A stretch of 5,426 bases of DNA from Pseudomonadota bacterium. Lineage in GTDB: Bacteria; Pseudomonadota; Gammaproteobacteria; Burkholderiales; Burkholderiaceae_C. The stretch spans positions 1 through 5,426 of the forward strand of contig JAFAGF010000220.1 of assembly GCA_023422975.1 (NCBI GenBank), given 5' to 3'. The position numbers and the translations under genes are program-made. Shown piece after piece: positions 1 to 5,426 of this stretch. A model generated the notes under the pieces. That model worked only from the letters and a program-made list of their open reading frames with translations, had not been told where the DNA came from and searched no databases. How positions within the stretch are numbered: position 1 is the first letter of the stretch; every line of letters begins with the position of its first letter.

Positions 1-556
1 TGTCGTTAGGGCCTTCGCGCAGTGTCAGCAAGGCCATGGACTGCACTTCGCTGGCGTTGGGCAGCCAGGCAGTCGGCTCAAAGCCCAGGTTGGGGCCGCA
101 AAACGGCATGGTCAGCGACGTGGCAAAAGACTTGGCATCTTCGCTCACGCCCATGGTGAACAGCTGGCCCACATAAGGCCCGGCCACATCCCACACGCGA
201 ATGCCCACTTGCGGCACATCGAACTCTTTTTGAATGCCTTCGGCAATGGCACGCGGCAGTTGGCGCACGTCTTGCACCGCCGCCAAGCCGCAGCTCCAGC
301 GATGGATCTTGTGCGCAATGGCCGAGTTTTCACTGCTGTTGCGCACCATTTCCATGATGCGGCCTTCCAGCCCCTTGATTTTCTCGCGCAGCATTTCCGC
401 TTGGCGCTCTTGCAGGCTCACCGCGCGCTGGCCATGGCCGCTGCTCAGTTGCACGCCGGTCAGCATTTCTGCATGGCGTTCAAAAAACTCAGGGTGCTGC
501 AGCAGGTACTCGGCAATGCTGGCTTCATTCATGGCGGGTGTTTCGATGCTGTTCAT
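1..556 (-). CDS. DUF484 family protein, 3' end cut by window edge
   Basis: The frame is open from the ATG at 556 to the left edge, giving 185 residues with no stop. The N-terminus reads [20 protein letters not shown] and continues with HPEFF (21-25), AVSLQERQ (45-52) and a charged heptad-like stretch at about 48-75 ([15 protein letters not shown]) that looks like a short coiled coil. These are the hallmarks of the DUF484 family, whose C-terminal half is GAF-like; the start of that half is visible from about residue 88 ([17 protein letters not shown] at 117-133). The biochemical role of DUF484 is not established. In enterobacteria the homologue (yigA) lies between dapF and xerC, so xerC may follow beyond the left edge (inference). 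The start overlaps the dapF stop as ATGA (553-556), implying translational coupling. No strong Shine-Dalgarno sequence is visible; a second ATG at 532 is a less likely start. Family assignment is firm, function unknown. Confidence 0.9.
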   Translation of the reverse strand, partial: MNSIETPAMNEASIAEYLLQHPEFFERHAEMLTGVQLSSGHGQRAVSLQERQAEMLREKIKGLEGRIMEMVRNSSENSAIAHKIHRWSCGLAAVQDVRQLPRAIAEGIQKEFDVPQVGIRVWDVAGPYVGQLFTMGVSEDAKSFATSLTMPFCGPNLGFEPTAWLPNASEVQSMALLTLREGPND

Positions 557-1431
557 AGTTCTTCAGGAATGTGTATCTGACCTTCAAACACCGTGGTGGC
601 AGGCCCCGTCATCATGACGGCGTCTTGCGCGCCCCCCGTCCACGCTATGGTCAGCAGACCCCCGCGAGTATGCACGTCTACGCGGTGGTCCAGCACACCC
701 AGAAGGATACCGGCAACCACCGCCGCGCACGCCCCCGTGCCGCAGGCCAGTGTTTCCCCTGCGCCGCGCTCGTACACGCGCAGCTTGACTTCGCTGCGCG
801 AGAGCACCTGCATAAAGCCTGCATTCACACGTTGTGGAAAACGCACATGGCGCTCAATCTGCGGGCCAACTATGGCCACTGGGGCCGCCTCTACATCGTC
901 CACCAACTGCACTGCATGCGGATTCCCCATGGACACGGCCACCACCTGCACCTGATCGACCGGGGCAGGCGCTTGCAAGGCCAAGGGCCAGACCTGTGCC
1001 TGAGACTGGTACTGCTGCGGCAGGCCCGAGGCGTCAAACGGCACACGCGCTGGCTCCAGCACAGGGGCACCCATGTTCACCGTCACGCGGCCGTCGGCGG
1101 TGAGTTGGGGGGCAATCACGCCCGCCTGGGTCTGCACCCGAATTTCTGTTTTGGGCGTCAAGCCCTTGTCATGCACATAGCGCGCAAAACAGCGTGCACC
1201 GTTGCCGCACTGCTCCACCTCTCCGCCGTCGGCGTTGTGGATCACATATTCAAAATCCACCCCTTCAGCGGGCGAGGGACGCACCGTCAAAATCTGGTCG
1301 GCCCCCACCCCAAAATGGCGATCCGCCAGAAAACGGTAGTGCGCAGGCGTTAGGCCCAAGCGCCCCTGGGTCTCATCCAGCACGACAAAGTCGTTGCCAG
1401 CGCCTTGCATTTTGGTGAATCGAACTTGCAT
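553..1431 (-). CDS. dapF: Diaminopimelate epimerase (DapF)
   Basis: DapF interconverts LL- and meso-diaminopimelate in the cytoplasm, the step giving the precursor for lysine and peptidoglycan; it is PLP-independent and uses two cysteines as acid and base. Read from ATG 1431 the protein has 292 residues, slightly longer than the E. coli enzyme. The N-terminus [15 protein letters not shown] matches the family opening. The first catalytic cysteine is C75 in [15 protein letters not shown] (66-80), and the second is C230 in [12 protein letters not shown] (226-237). The conserved GNPH lies at 169-172. Both active-site halves are intact, so it should be active. The same frame extends upstream to a TTG at 1458 (extra MRFVLFALL), and this TTG, unlike the ATG, has an AAAGG at 8-nt spacing. 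I chose 1431 because homologues start there. The stop overlaps the DUF484 start by 4 nt. No convincing promoter was found upstream. Confidence 0.96.
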   Translation of the reverse strand: MQVRFTKMQGAGNDFVVLDETQGRLGLTPAHYRFLADRHFGVGADQILTVRPSPAEGVDFEYVIHNADGGEVEQCGNGARCFARYVHDKGLTPKTEIRVQTQAGVIAPQLTADGRVTVNMGAPVLEPARVPFDASGLPQQYQSQAQVWPLALQAPAPVDQVQVVAVSMGNPHAVQLVDDVEAAPVAIVGPQIERHVRFPQRVNAGFMQVLSRSEVKLRVYERGAGETLACGTGACAAVVAGILLGVLDHRVDVHTRGGLLTIAWTGGAQDAVMMTGPATTVFEGQIHIPEEL

Positions 1432-1466
1432 AAGCAGTGCAAAAAGAACAAAGCGCAAAGCTTAGA

Positions 1467-1471
1467 CCTTT
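1467..1471 (-). promoter_or_regulatory. Candidate Shine-Dalgarno (AAAGG) for the upstream TTG start of dapF
   Basis: On the minus strand AAAGG is followed by 8 nt (TCTAAGCT) and then TTG at 1458, in frame with dapF. The ATG at 1431, which homology favours, has only a pyrimidine-rich leader (CTTTGTTCTTTTTGCACTGCTT) with no Shine-Dalgarno-like purine run. This site therefore either supports a nine-residue longer DapF or acts at a distance. It is a motif match only. Confidence 0.35.
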
Positions 1472-1519
1472 TTTTCAAGGCTGCTACCCAAATCATGAGA
1501 TTCCTGAACGCCCCATGGC

Positions 1520-1605
1520 CCAAATAGCGCTTTCCGTCAACTCCTGCATAAAAATAAAAACATAGCTATCAGCGCTTGATACGCCTTGTCAAAAGCGCTA
1601 TTTGG
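1520..1605. repeat. Intergenic inverted repeat with 14-bp perfect arms
   Basis: CCAAATAGCGCTTT (1520-1533) is the exact reverse complement of AAAGCGCTATTTGG (1592-1605). The 58 nt between them include an A/T-rich run (1550-1562) and a third AGCGCTT (1571-1577), which can also pair with AAGCGCT (1593-1599). The alternative pairings mean the region could fold two ways. From memory, imperfect inverted repeats built on TAGC and AGCGCTT are frequent between genes in Comamonadaceae, and this looks like a degenerate or compound copy. It sits between the lipoprotein terminator and dapF, and lacks an adjacent T-tract typical of an intrinsic terminator. A role in transcription or mRNA stability is possible but not shown. 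Confidence 0.6.
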
Positions 1606-1612
1606 CGCAAAG

Positions 1613-1640
1613 AAAAAAAAGACCGGCAGGTGCCGGTCTT
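1613..1640 (-). terminator. Rho-independent terminator of the SYLF lipoprotein gene
   Basis: Read on the minus strand, AAGACCGGCA (1640-1631) and TGCCGGTCTT (1628-1619) form a perfect 10-bp stem with a minimal CC loop; in practice the innermost pair probably opens. A run of eight T residues follows (1620-1613, partly shared with the stem end). It lies about 30 nt after the lipoprotein stop codon and has classic intrinsic-terminator geometry. It should separate that gene from dapF downstream. Confidence 0.93.
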
Positions 1641-1669
1641 GGTATACCACCCGTGGTGGATGGCACTGT

Positions 1670-2260
1670 TTACATATTGATCTTGCTGATCTTGCTGCCA
1701 TTGACCGAGACGCCGGCCTCCAAGCCCGTGTTGTTCAGCACATAGCTGCTGACCGGTGCGTTCGCTGTGGTGGTATCAATGCCGCCATTGGCTCCGGCCT
1801 TGCCCACAGCCACATTGGCATCGGCACCAACCGACCAGCCATCGCTCTTGAGGAACTTGTCATACGCATCTTGTGCGCTGAACACATAAATAACCGCCTT
1901 GGATTGGCCGCCTGCCTGCCAGCCAATCGACGCGGCCGTGGTGCTGTAGTAACCGCGCGAGGTGCCGTTGGAGCGCAGCACGCACTTGCCGTGCTCTGCG
2001 CCAATCACAAAGCTGCCACCAATCACCGCCGGGCACACCAGTACGCCCTTGGATTTGGCCACCAGCTCACGGGTGCCAGGCATGGCGCTGTACAGGCGGT
2101 TCAGCGCAGCCGTGGACTGCGACTCCAGTTCAGCGCGGCTGCTGGGGGCAGAGCCCTTGCCCTGGGTGGTGCCCGTCGACGTACAACCCACCATCACCAA
2201 TGCAGCAGCAGCCACACCCGAAGCCAAAACCACAGAGCGCACAGAGAAAGTCTTTTGCAT
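1670..2260 (-). CDS. SYLF (Ysc84/DUF500) domain lipoprotein
   Basis: The protein has 196 residues. It opens with a lipoprotein-type signal: MQKTFSVR, a hydrophobic stretch at about 10-24, and a lipobox ending MVGC, with C26 as the probable lipidated residue (Met at -3 is not the usual Leu). A Ser/Thr/Gly-rich linker (27-42) follows. Residues about 43-196 match the SYLF/Ysc84 domain: helix with LNRLYSAMPGTREL (53-66), AKSKGVLVCP (68-77), then GWQAGGQSKAVIYVF (113-127) and a C-terminal GLEAGVSVNGSKISKI (179-194). Eukaryotic SYLF domains bind phosphoinositides; bacterial lipoprotein members (BPSL1445-like in Burkholderia) have no firm function, and an envelope location is inferred. The ATG at 2260 was chosen over the longer frame starting at 2371 because it begins the signal peptide and has a good ribosome binding site. 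It is a single gene with its own terminator, divergent from doxX. Confidence 0.9.
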   Translation of the reverse strand: MQKTFSVRSVVLASGVAAAALVMVGCTSTGTTQGKGSAPSSRAELESQSTAALNRLYSAMPGTRELVAKSKGVLVCPAVIGGSFVIGAEHGKCVLRSNGTSRGYYSTTAASIGWQAGGQSKAVIYVFSAQDAYDKFLKSDGWSVGADANVAVGKAGANGGIDTTTANAPVSSYVLNNTGLEAGVSVNGSKISKINM

Positions 2261-2268
2261 AGTCAGAA

Positions 2269-2273
2269 CCCTC
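2269..2273 (-). promoter_or_regulatory. Ribosome binding site GAGGG fixing the lipoprotein start
   Basis: GAGGG on the minus strand lies 8 nt upstream of the ATG at 2260, close to optimal spacing. It supports this start over the in-frame upstream extension. Confidence 0.8.
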
Positions 2274-2475
2274 GAAGAAAGTGTTGATAAGCACACGCCC
2301 AGACTGCAACGCAGAGGCTGCGGCACGCGGCTGAAAATCATCCTAGAGGGCTTGCCAAGCTGCGCAAACACTGTTGAAACAGGTCTGGCTCAAGACCTAC
2401 AGCAAACGTCAGATGCGCCTGCCGCGTGCACACGATACAGCCCCACAAGCCAGTGGACTGGAGCCATTTCTCCAT

Positions 2476-2505
2476 GTTTTCCCACGGACTGAAAACGCTT
2501 TTTTT
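2476..2505 (+). terminator. Weak hairpin plus T-tract in the doxX leader
   Basis: GTTTTC (2476-2481) pairs with GAAAAC (2491-2496) across a 9-nt loop. After GC there are seven T residues (2499-2505). The shape resembles an intrinsic terminator, but the stem is only 6 bp with two G:C pairs, so it is probably weak. It ends 18 nt before the doxX start, where it could attenuate transcription or simply be a T-rich leader. Confidence 0.2.
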
Positions 2506-2523
2506 GTTTTACGCTGTGGCCTT

Positions 2524-2913
2524 ATGAGCTTCTGGAAACACTTTTACCACCCGCATGCGGCCATGGTGCTGCTGCGCGTCACCTTGGCGGTGCTGATGCT
2601 GTTTCACGGCTGGGCCAAGATCACCAACGGCGTGGGCGGCATTGAGAGCATGCTGATCAAAGCCGGGCTGCCGGGCTTTTTGGCCTATGCGGTGTTTCTG
2701 GGTGAAGTCGTCGCGCCGCTGTTTTTGCTGGTTGGACTGTATGTGGTGCCCGCCGCGCTGGTGGTGGCCATGAACATGCTGGTCGCCTTGGTGCTGGTGC
2801 ACACCAACCACTTTTTGCAGCTGAGCAAATCCGGTGGCTGGGCGCTGGAGCTACAGGCTTTCTTCTTGATCACTGCATTGGTAGTTGCCATGGGGCACAG
2901 CAAGAACAAATAG
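2524..2913 (+). CDS. DoxX family integral membrane protein
   Basis: The product has 129 residues, the normal size for a DoxX-type four-helix protein. Predicted membrane segments are about 14-31 (VLLRVTLAVLMLFHGWAK), 51-71, 73-93 and 106-123. The LLRxxLxxLxLFHGWAK signature in helix 1 and the GE at 60-61 (FLGEVVAPLFLLVGL) at the start of the second helical block are typical of the family. It sits in the inner membrane. Members have been linked to quinone or thiosulfate oxidation, redox homeostasis and unknown roles; nothing here distinguishes these. The start at 2524 is chosen because the short N-terminus MSFWKHFYHPHAA directly precedes helix 1. An in-frame extension to a TTG at 2374 adds 50 residues unlike the family. 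No strong Shine-Dalgarno sequence is visible before 2524. It is monocistronic, ended by the terminator at 2973. Confidence 0.9.
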   Translation: MSFWKHFYHPHAAMVLLRVTLAVLMLFHGWAKITNGVGGIESMLIKAGLPGFLAYAVFLGEVVAPLFLLVGLYVVPAALVVAMNMLVALVLVHTNHFLQLSKSGGWALELQAFFLITALVVAMGHSKNK

Positions 2914-2972
2914 CGTGCCGCAGCACTGTGCAGAATCCCTCGGCAAGGACACTGACAGGTGCTTAGACATAC

Positions 2973-3001
2973 AAAAAGGCGCGAAATTCGCGCCTTTTTT
3001 T
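2973..3001. terminator. Bidirectional rho-independent terminator
   Basis: AAAAAGGCGCG (2973-2983) pairs with CGCGCCTTTTT (2989-2999) around AAATT, and the inner AA/TT can extend the stem. T residues run on to 3001 on the plus strand, and the A-run at 2973-2977 gives five T residues on the minus strand. It lies between the convergent doxX (stop 2913) and pseudouridine-synthase-like gene (stop 3051), so it can serve both. The rest of 2914-3050 shows no gene. Confidence 0.93.
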
Positions 3002-3050
3002 GTTACCTGGCAAGGCTGCCCGGCGGTTCGCCAAGCGGTTACAACGCTGT

Positions 3051-3809
3051 TTAAAAGCGCTCCCAAGGCATAAGGTAGCGCCACTGGCCTTCGTCCAGCT
3101 TGGCCATGGAAATACGCCCCATGCGCAGGCGCTTGAGGCCCACCAGCTTCAAGCCCACGCCCCGGCACATCGCATCGATCTCTTCCGGAAAAATGCCTTT
3201 GAGTGCAAAGCGCAGGTGGTTGTCACTTTGCCAGCTCACCTTGATGCGCGGCAAGCGCTTGCCCGGAATGGATGAGCCATTGCACAGGTGCTCCAAGCCT
3301 TCGGCATCCAGGCTGCCTTGCACATGGGCGATGCATTCTTGTTCGATGTACAGCGCATCCTCCGTCAATTTGCGGGCAATGCGGCGGTCTTGGGTCAGCA
3401 CCGTCAGGCCACTGGCCGGCACGGGAATGGGCTCCAAGCATTCCAGATTCTGAAAATGCTTTTGCAACATGCGAATCGGCGCAGGCGTATCGCCCTGGTG
3501 CCAGTTTTCCGGGGTCAGCAAATCCAAAGCACTGCGATGGCCACCGGCGTGCACCGAGTAGCCCGCAGGCTTGTGCAGCAAGATGGTGACCGGCGGCACA
3601 TGCTCAGCCTTGGCGCCCTCGGCCACGGTAACCACTTGCTGGGGCAGTACGCGGGCGCCAGGGTGCTCCTGGGTCACGCCGTCAACCTGGACGGCGCCGT
3701 TTTCAATGTACAGCTCTGCTTCCGTGCGCGAGCAGGCCAGTTGCTCCGCCAGTCGCTTGGAGAGGCGGACGCTGTTGTCGTTGTTCTTGGGGTGTTCAGT
3801 CGGTGACAT
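3051..3809 (-). CDS. RsuA/RluB/E/F-family pseudouridine synthase homologue, catalytic Asp not evident
   Basis: The protein has 252 residues. An N-terminal S4 RNA-binding domain occupies about 14-60 (VRLSKRLAEQLACSR, 14-28; YIENGAVQVDG, 34-44). The synthase fold follows, opening with ILLHKPAGY (76-84) where relatives have a KPxG motif, then SGLTVLTQD (133-141) matching the SGLLLLTND block, and ending with GLKLVGLKRLRMGRI (219-233), like the RluF/RsuA C-terminal motif. Family enzymes isomerise uridine to pseudouridine in rRNA. In them the block before SGL is normally GRLDxxTSGL, with Asp as the nucleophile. Here it reads EPIPVPASGL, so Pro129 occupies the Asp position. The protein may be an RNA-binding pseudoenzyme or use a displaced residue. 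The start at 3809 overlaps the upstream Nudix-MBL gene by 14 nt, with TAGG 8 nt ahead. It is the last gene before the bidirectional terminator. Confidence 0.88.
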   Translation of the reverse strand: MSPTEHPKNNDNSVRLSKRLAEQLACSRTEAELYIENGAVQVDGVTQEHPGARVLPQQVVTVAEGAKAEHVPPVTILLHKPAGYSVHAGGHRSALDLLTPENWHQGDTPAPIRMLQKHFQNLECLEPIPVPASGLTVLTQDRRIARKLTEDALYIEQECIAHVQGSLDAEGLEHLCNGSSIPGKRLPRIKVSWQSDNHLRFALKGIFPEEIDAMCRGVGLKLVGLKRLRMGRISMAKLDEGQWRYLMPWERF

Positions 3810-5426
3810 GCAGCAAGCCTAAAGCACGAATGCGTTCCACGTGCGCAATCAGGCTTCTTTCCGCCAGCTTCCACAGGTTTTGCGGCGTATCGGCATAAGC
3901 CAGCGCCACCCAGTCTTGTGGGCTGCCTTGCGGCAGTGCCTGCATGGCAGCCATCACCTTGGCCTCACGCGCCAGCCGGTGGGCTTTGAGTTTGGCAATC
4001 ACCTGCTGCGCATGGCCCAGCACATAGCCGTGGGCGGGTAGCACAAACTCCACCCCTTCGGTCTGGCACAAGGCTGCCAGCTTGTCGAGGCTGTCGATGT
4101 AGTCACGCATATTGCCGTCGGGCGTGTCGATGATGGTCGTGCTGCCATTCAAAATATGGTCGCCGCTGAATAGCAGCGCATCTTCTTCCAGCAGCAAACA
4201 CAGGTGGTTGGCAGCATGCCCCGGCGTAAACACCGCACGCACCGTGTGCGTAATACTTCCAGTGTTTTCGCCCTCTAACGCTTGTGCAGCAAGCGCAAGC
4301 CGCTCTCCATCTTGCAGTACCACATCGGGCACAAAGTGGCTGTTGGGGCGTGCGGTAGAAGCCGAAGGCAAGCCGTAAATCTGCGGTTTTGGCAAGCCGC
4401 GCTGCACGCACAGTGCCTGCAGCAAGAATGCGCCGGGGGAATGGTCAGCATGCGAGTGCGTGCACACAATGTGGCGCACATCACCACCCGCTGCCTCCAG
4501 CAGCCGTGCCACATGCGCGGCATCGGCAGGACCGGGGTCGATGGCGATATAGCCCGTCGCAGGCTCTCCCACCAGATAGCTGTTGGTGCCCGGGCCCGTC
4601 ATGACATTGGCATTGGGTGCCGTCAGGCGCAGCACGTTGTTGCGCAGCGGCACAGCGCGTTCGCTTTGCCAGGCCAGCTCATGCACCACCTGCCCATCGG
4701 GGCTGACCATGGCGGCTTCGCCATACGCCGCATCACTGTCCAGCAAAGAGCGTTCTTTGCCGTTTTCCAGCGCGAAACGCGGTGCAAACTTCCACAGCGG
4801 GCCTTGGGCCACCGCGGCAAAGATGGCATCTACACTGGGGAATTGCGACAGATACGCCAGGGTGCGCACGGTGGGCAGCATCATGGGCATTTGCTTGGCT
4901 TGGTGCGCTGCCAGCGCCTGCTGCGGCTCAACCCAGACTGCTTCGAACTGCTCGCTGTTGTCCGGCACCGGCGTTTGCCCTTGCGGCATACGGGCCACAA
5001 AAAAGGGCACCGCAAAACGCTTGGGCAAATGCGGCGGGGCCGTGAAATGCCCCACCTGCCACAAGGCCGACGCATCCAGCCTGAGCCCCCGCGCCACCAG
5101 CTGCGGCCACAGCGCAGCGCTGCGATCCAGCCCCTGCACCGCCGCAGGCGAGGCCGCTGCGCCCTGCGCGTCCACCGCCAGCAGCAGCCCCATTTCTTCC
5201 AGCGTTTCTCGCAGGGCTGCCACCGCCGCCGTGCGTGTCGCCTCGTCCATATCGGCGCGGGACTGCACCACCTGAGGCCCAGCGGCCGCATCTTGCGCCT
5301 CGATACCGCCACCGGGAAACACATACATGCCAGGGGCAAAGCTGGCATGCTCGGAGCGGCGAGAAATCAGCACTTCCCAACCGCCTTGCGCACGATCACG
5401 CAGCAGCAGCAAAGTGGCCGCCAGCA
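3796..5426 (-). CDS. Nudix (NUDT19-like) plus metallo-beta-lactamase fold fusion hydrolase, 5' end beyond window
   Basis: The frame runs open to the right edge. Codons upstream of a TTG at 5412 (..LAAT) look like the usual N-terminal beta strand, so the true start is probably outside. Numbering from 5412 as residue 1 gives 538 residues. Residues 1 to about 210 form a Nudix domain: RRSEHASFAPGMYVFPGGG (18-36) and RETLEEMGLLL (68-78). The usual Nudix box is split by an insertion of about 20-30 residues, as in NUDT19/RP2-type acyl-CoA diphosphatases. Residues about 258-480 form an MBL domain with THSHADH (318-324; H319, H321, D323, H324), H399 in TPGHAANH, D418 in SGDH and H461 in PAHG, a complete dinuclear-metal set. 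The C-terminus (about 480-535, LWKLAERSLIAHVERI) fits the LACTB2-type winged helix. Both active sites look intact. Substrate is unknown; nucleotide or acyl-thioester conjugates are a guess. It overlaps the next gene by 14 nt. Confidence 0.92.
   Translation of the reverse strand, partial: LAATLLLLRDRAQGGWEVLISRRSEHASFAPGMYVFPGGGIEAQDAAAGPQVVQSRADMDEATRTAAVAALRETLEEMGLLLAVDAQGAAASPAAVQGLDRSAALWPQLVARGLRLDASALWQVGHFTAPPHLPKRFAVPFFVARMPQGQTPVPDNSEQFEAVWVEPQQALAAHQAKQMPMMLPTVRTLAYLSQFPSVDAIFAAVAQGPLWKFAPRFALENGKERSLLDSDAAYGEAAMVSPDGQVVHELAWQSERAVPLRNNVLRLTAPNANVMTGPGTNSYLVGEPATGYIAIDPGPADAAHVARLLEAAGGDVRHIVCTHSHADHSPGAFLLQALCVQRGLPKPQIYGLPSASTARPNSHFVPDVVLQDGERLALAAQALEGENTGSITHTVRAVFTPGHAANHLCLLLEEDALLFSGDHILNGSTTIIDTPDGNMRDYIDSLDKLAALCQTEGVEFVLPAHGYVLGHAQQVIAKLKAHRLAREAKVMAAMQALPQGSPQDWVALAYADTPQNLWKLAERSLIAHVERIRALGLLHVTD

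Larger units (their letters stand above)
2261..2523. promoter_or_regulatory. Divergent intergenic region between SYLF lipoprotein and doxX
   Basis: These 263 nt must carry the promoters of both divergent genes. I could not assign a convincing -35/-10 pair for either one. Two small dyads are visible: GCTTGCCAAGC (2350-2360, 5-bp arms about one centre base) and AGGTCT-N6-AGACCT (2381-2398). A TTGAAA at 2374-2379 resembles a -35 box, but only a poor -10 (TACAGC, 2398-2403) follows. The dyads could be operators or chance. Confidence 0.4.

Noticed and set aside
571..1353. 260-residue plus-strand open frame opposite dapF
   Set aside because: It lies entirely antisense to a well-supported dapF, is rich in His/Arg/Gly as expected for a shadow of high-GC coding, and matches no family I know.
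1511..1539. Possible dapF promoter with TTGACG (minus strand, 1539-1534)
   Set aside because: No acceptable -10 hexamer lies 16-18 nt downstream (CATGGG at best).
1586..2287. 233-residue plus-strand open frame opposite the SYLF lipoprotein
   Set aside because: Low-complexity His/Arg/Ala composition; it spans the terminator hairpin and the whole lipoprotein gene in antisense.
2261..2371. In-frame 37-residue N-terminal extension of the SYLF lipoprotein
   Set aside because: It would bury the signal peptide inside the protein, and the ATG at 2260 has a good ribosome site.
2374..2523. In-frame 50-residue N-terminal extension of DoxX from a TTG
   Set aside because: The extra residues are not hydrophobic, resemble translated intergenic DNA, and DoxX proteins normally start just before helix 1.
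3022..3032. Small GGCG-GTT-CGCC hairpin before the pseudouridine-synthase stop
   Set aside because: Four-base arms in GC-rich DNA are expected by chance, and the strong terminator at 2973-3001 already explains termination.
4583..5275. 230-residue plus-strand open frame opposite the Nudix-MBL gene
   Set aside because: Ser/Ala/Cys-rich shadow of the real minus-strand gene, which carries complete active-site motifs.

Overview
The window looks like ordinary chromosome of a betaproteobacterium, most likely Comamonadaceae (Comamonas/Acidovorax type). The grounds are high-GC codon usage, protein flavour (DapF beginning [15 protein letters not shown], a Burkholderiales-type SYLF lipoprotein, a Nudix plus metallo-beta-lactamase fusion) and an AGCGCTT-containing intergenic inverted repeat resembling ones common in that family. 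The genus is an inference. There is no RNA gene, CRISPR array, insertion sequence or phage gene.

Layout: (1) Positions 1-1431, minus strand: dapF (diaminopimelate epimerase) followed by a DUF484 gene that overlaps it by ATGA and runs off the left edge. In many proteobacteria xerC comes next. (2) Positions 1432-1669: intergenic stretch with a 14-bp inverted repeat and a strong terminator that ends the next gene upstream. (3) Positions 1670-2260, minus strand: a single-gene SYLF/Ysc84-domain lipoprotein. (4) Positions 2261-2523: divergent intergenic region shared with (5) a four-helix DoxX-family membrane protein, plus strand, 2524-2913. (6) A bidirectional terminator at 2973-3001 separates doxX from convergent minus-strand genes. 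(7) Positions 3051-5426, minus strand: a two-gene overlapping unit. It consists of a large Nudix/MBL-fold fusion protein (5' end beyond the right edge) and an RsuA/RluF-family pseudouridine synthase homologue whose usual catalytic-Asp motif is not recognisable.

Functionally the window is a mosaic: lysine/peptidoglycan precursor synthesis (dapF), envelope proteins (lipoprotein, DoxX), and a nucleotide or acyl-thioester hydrolase coupled to an rRNA-modification-like protein. I do not see an obvious new multi-gene system. The points most worth a second look are the apparently active-site-less pseudouridine synthase homologue, its translational overlap with the bifunctional-looking Nudix-MBL protein, and the intergenic inverted repeat.
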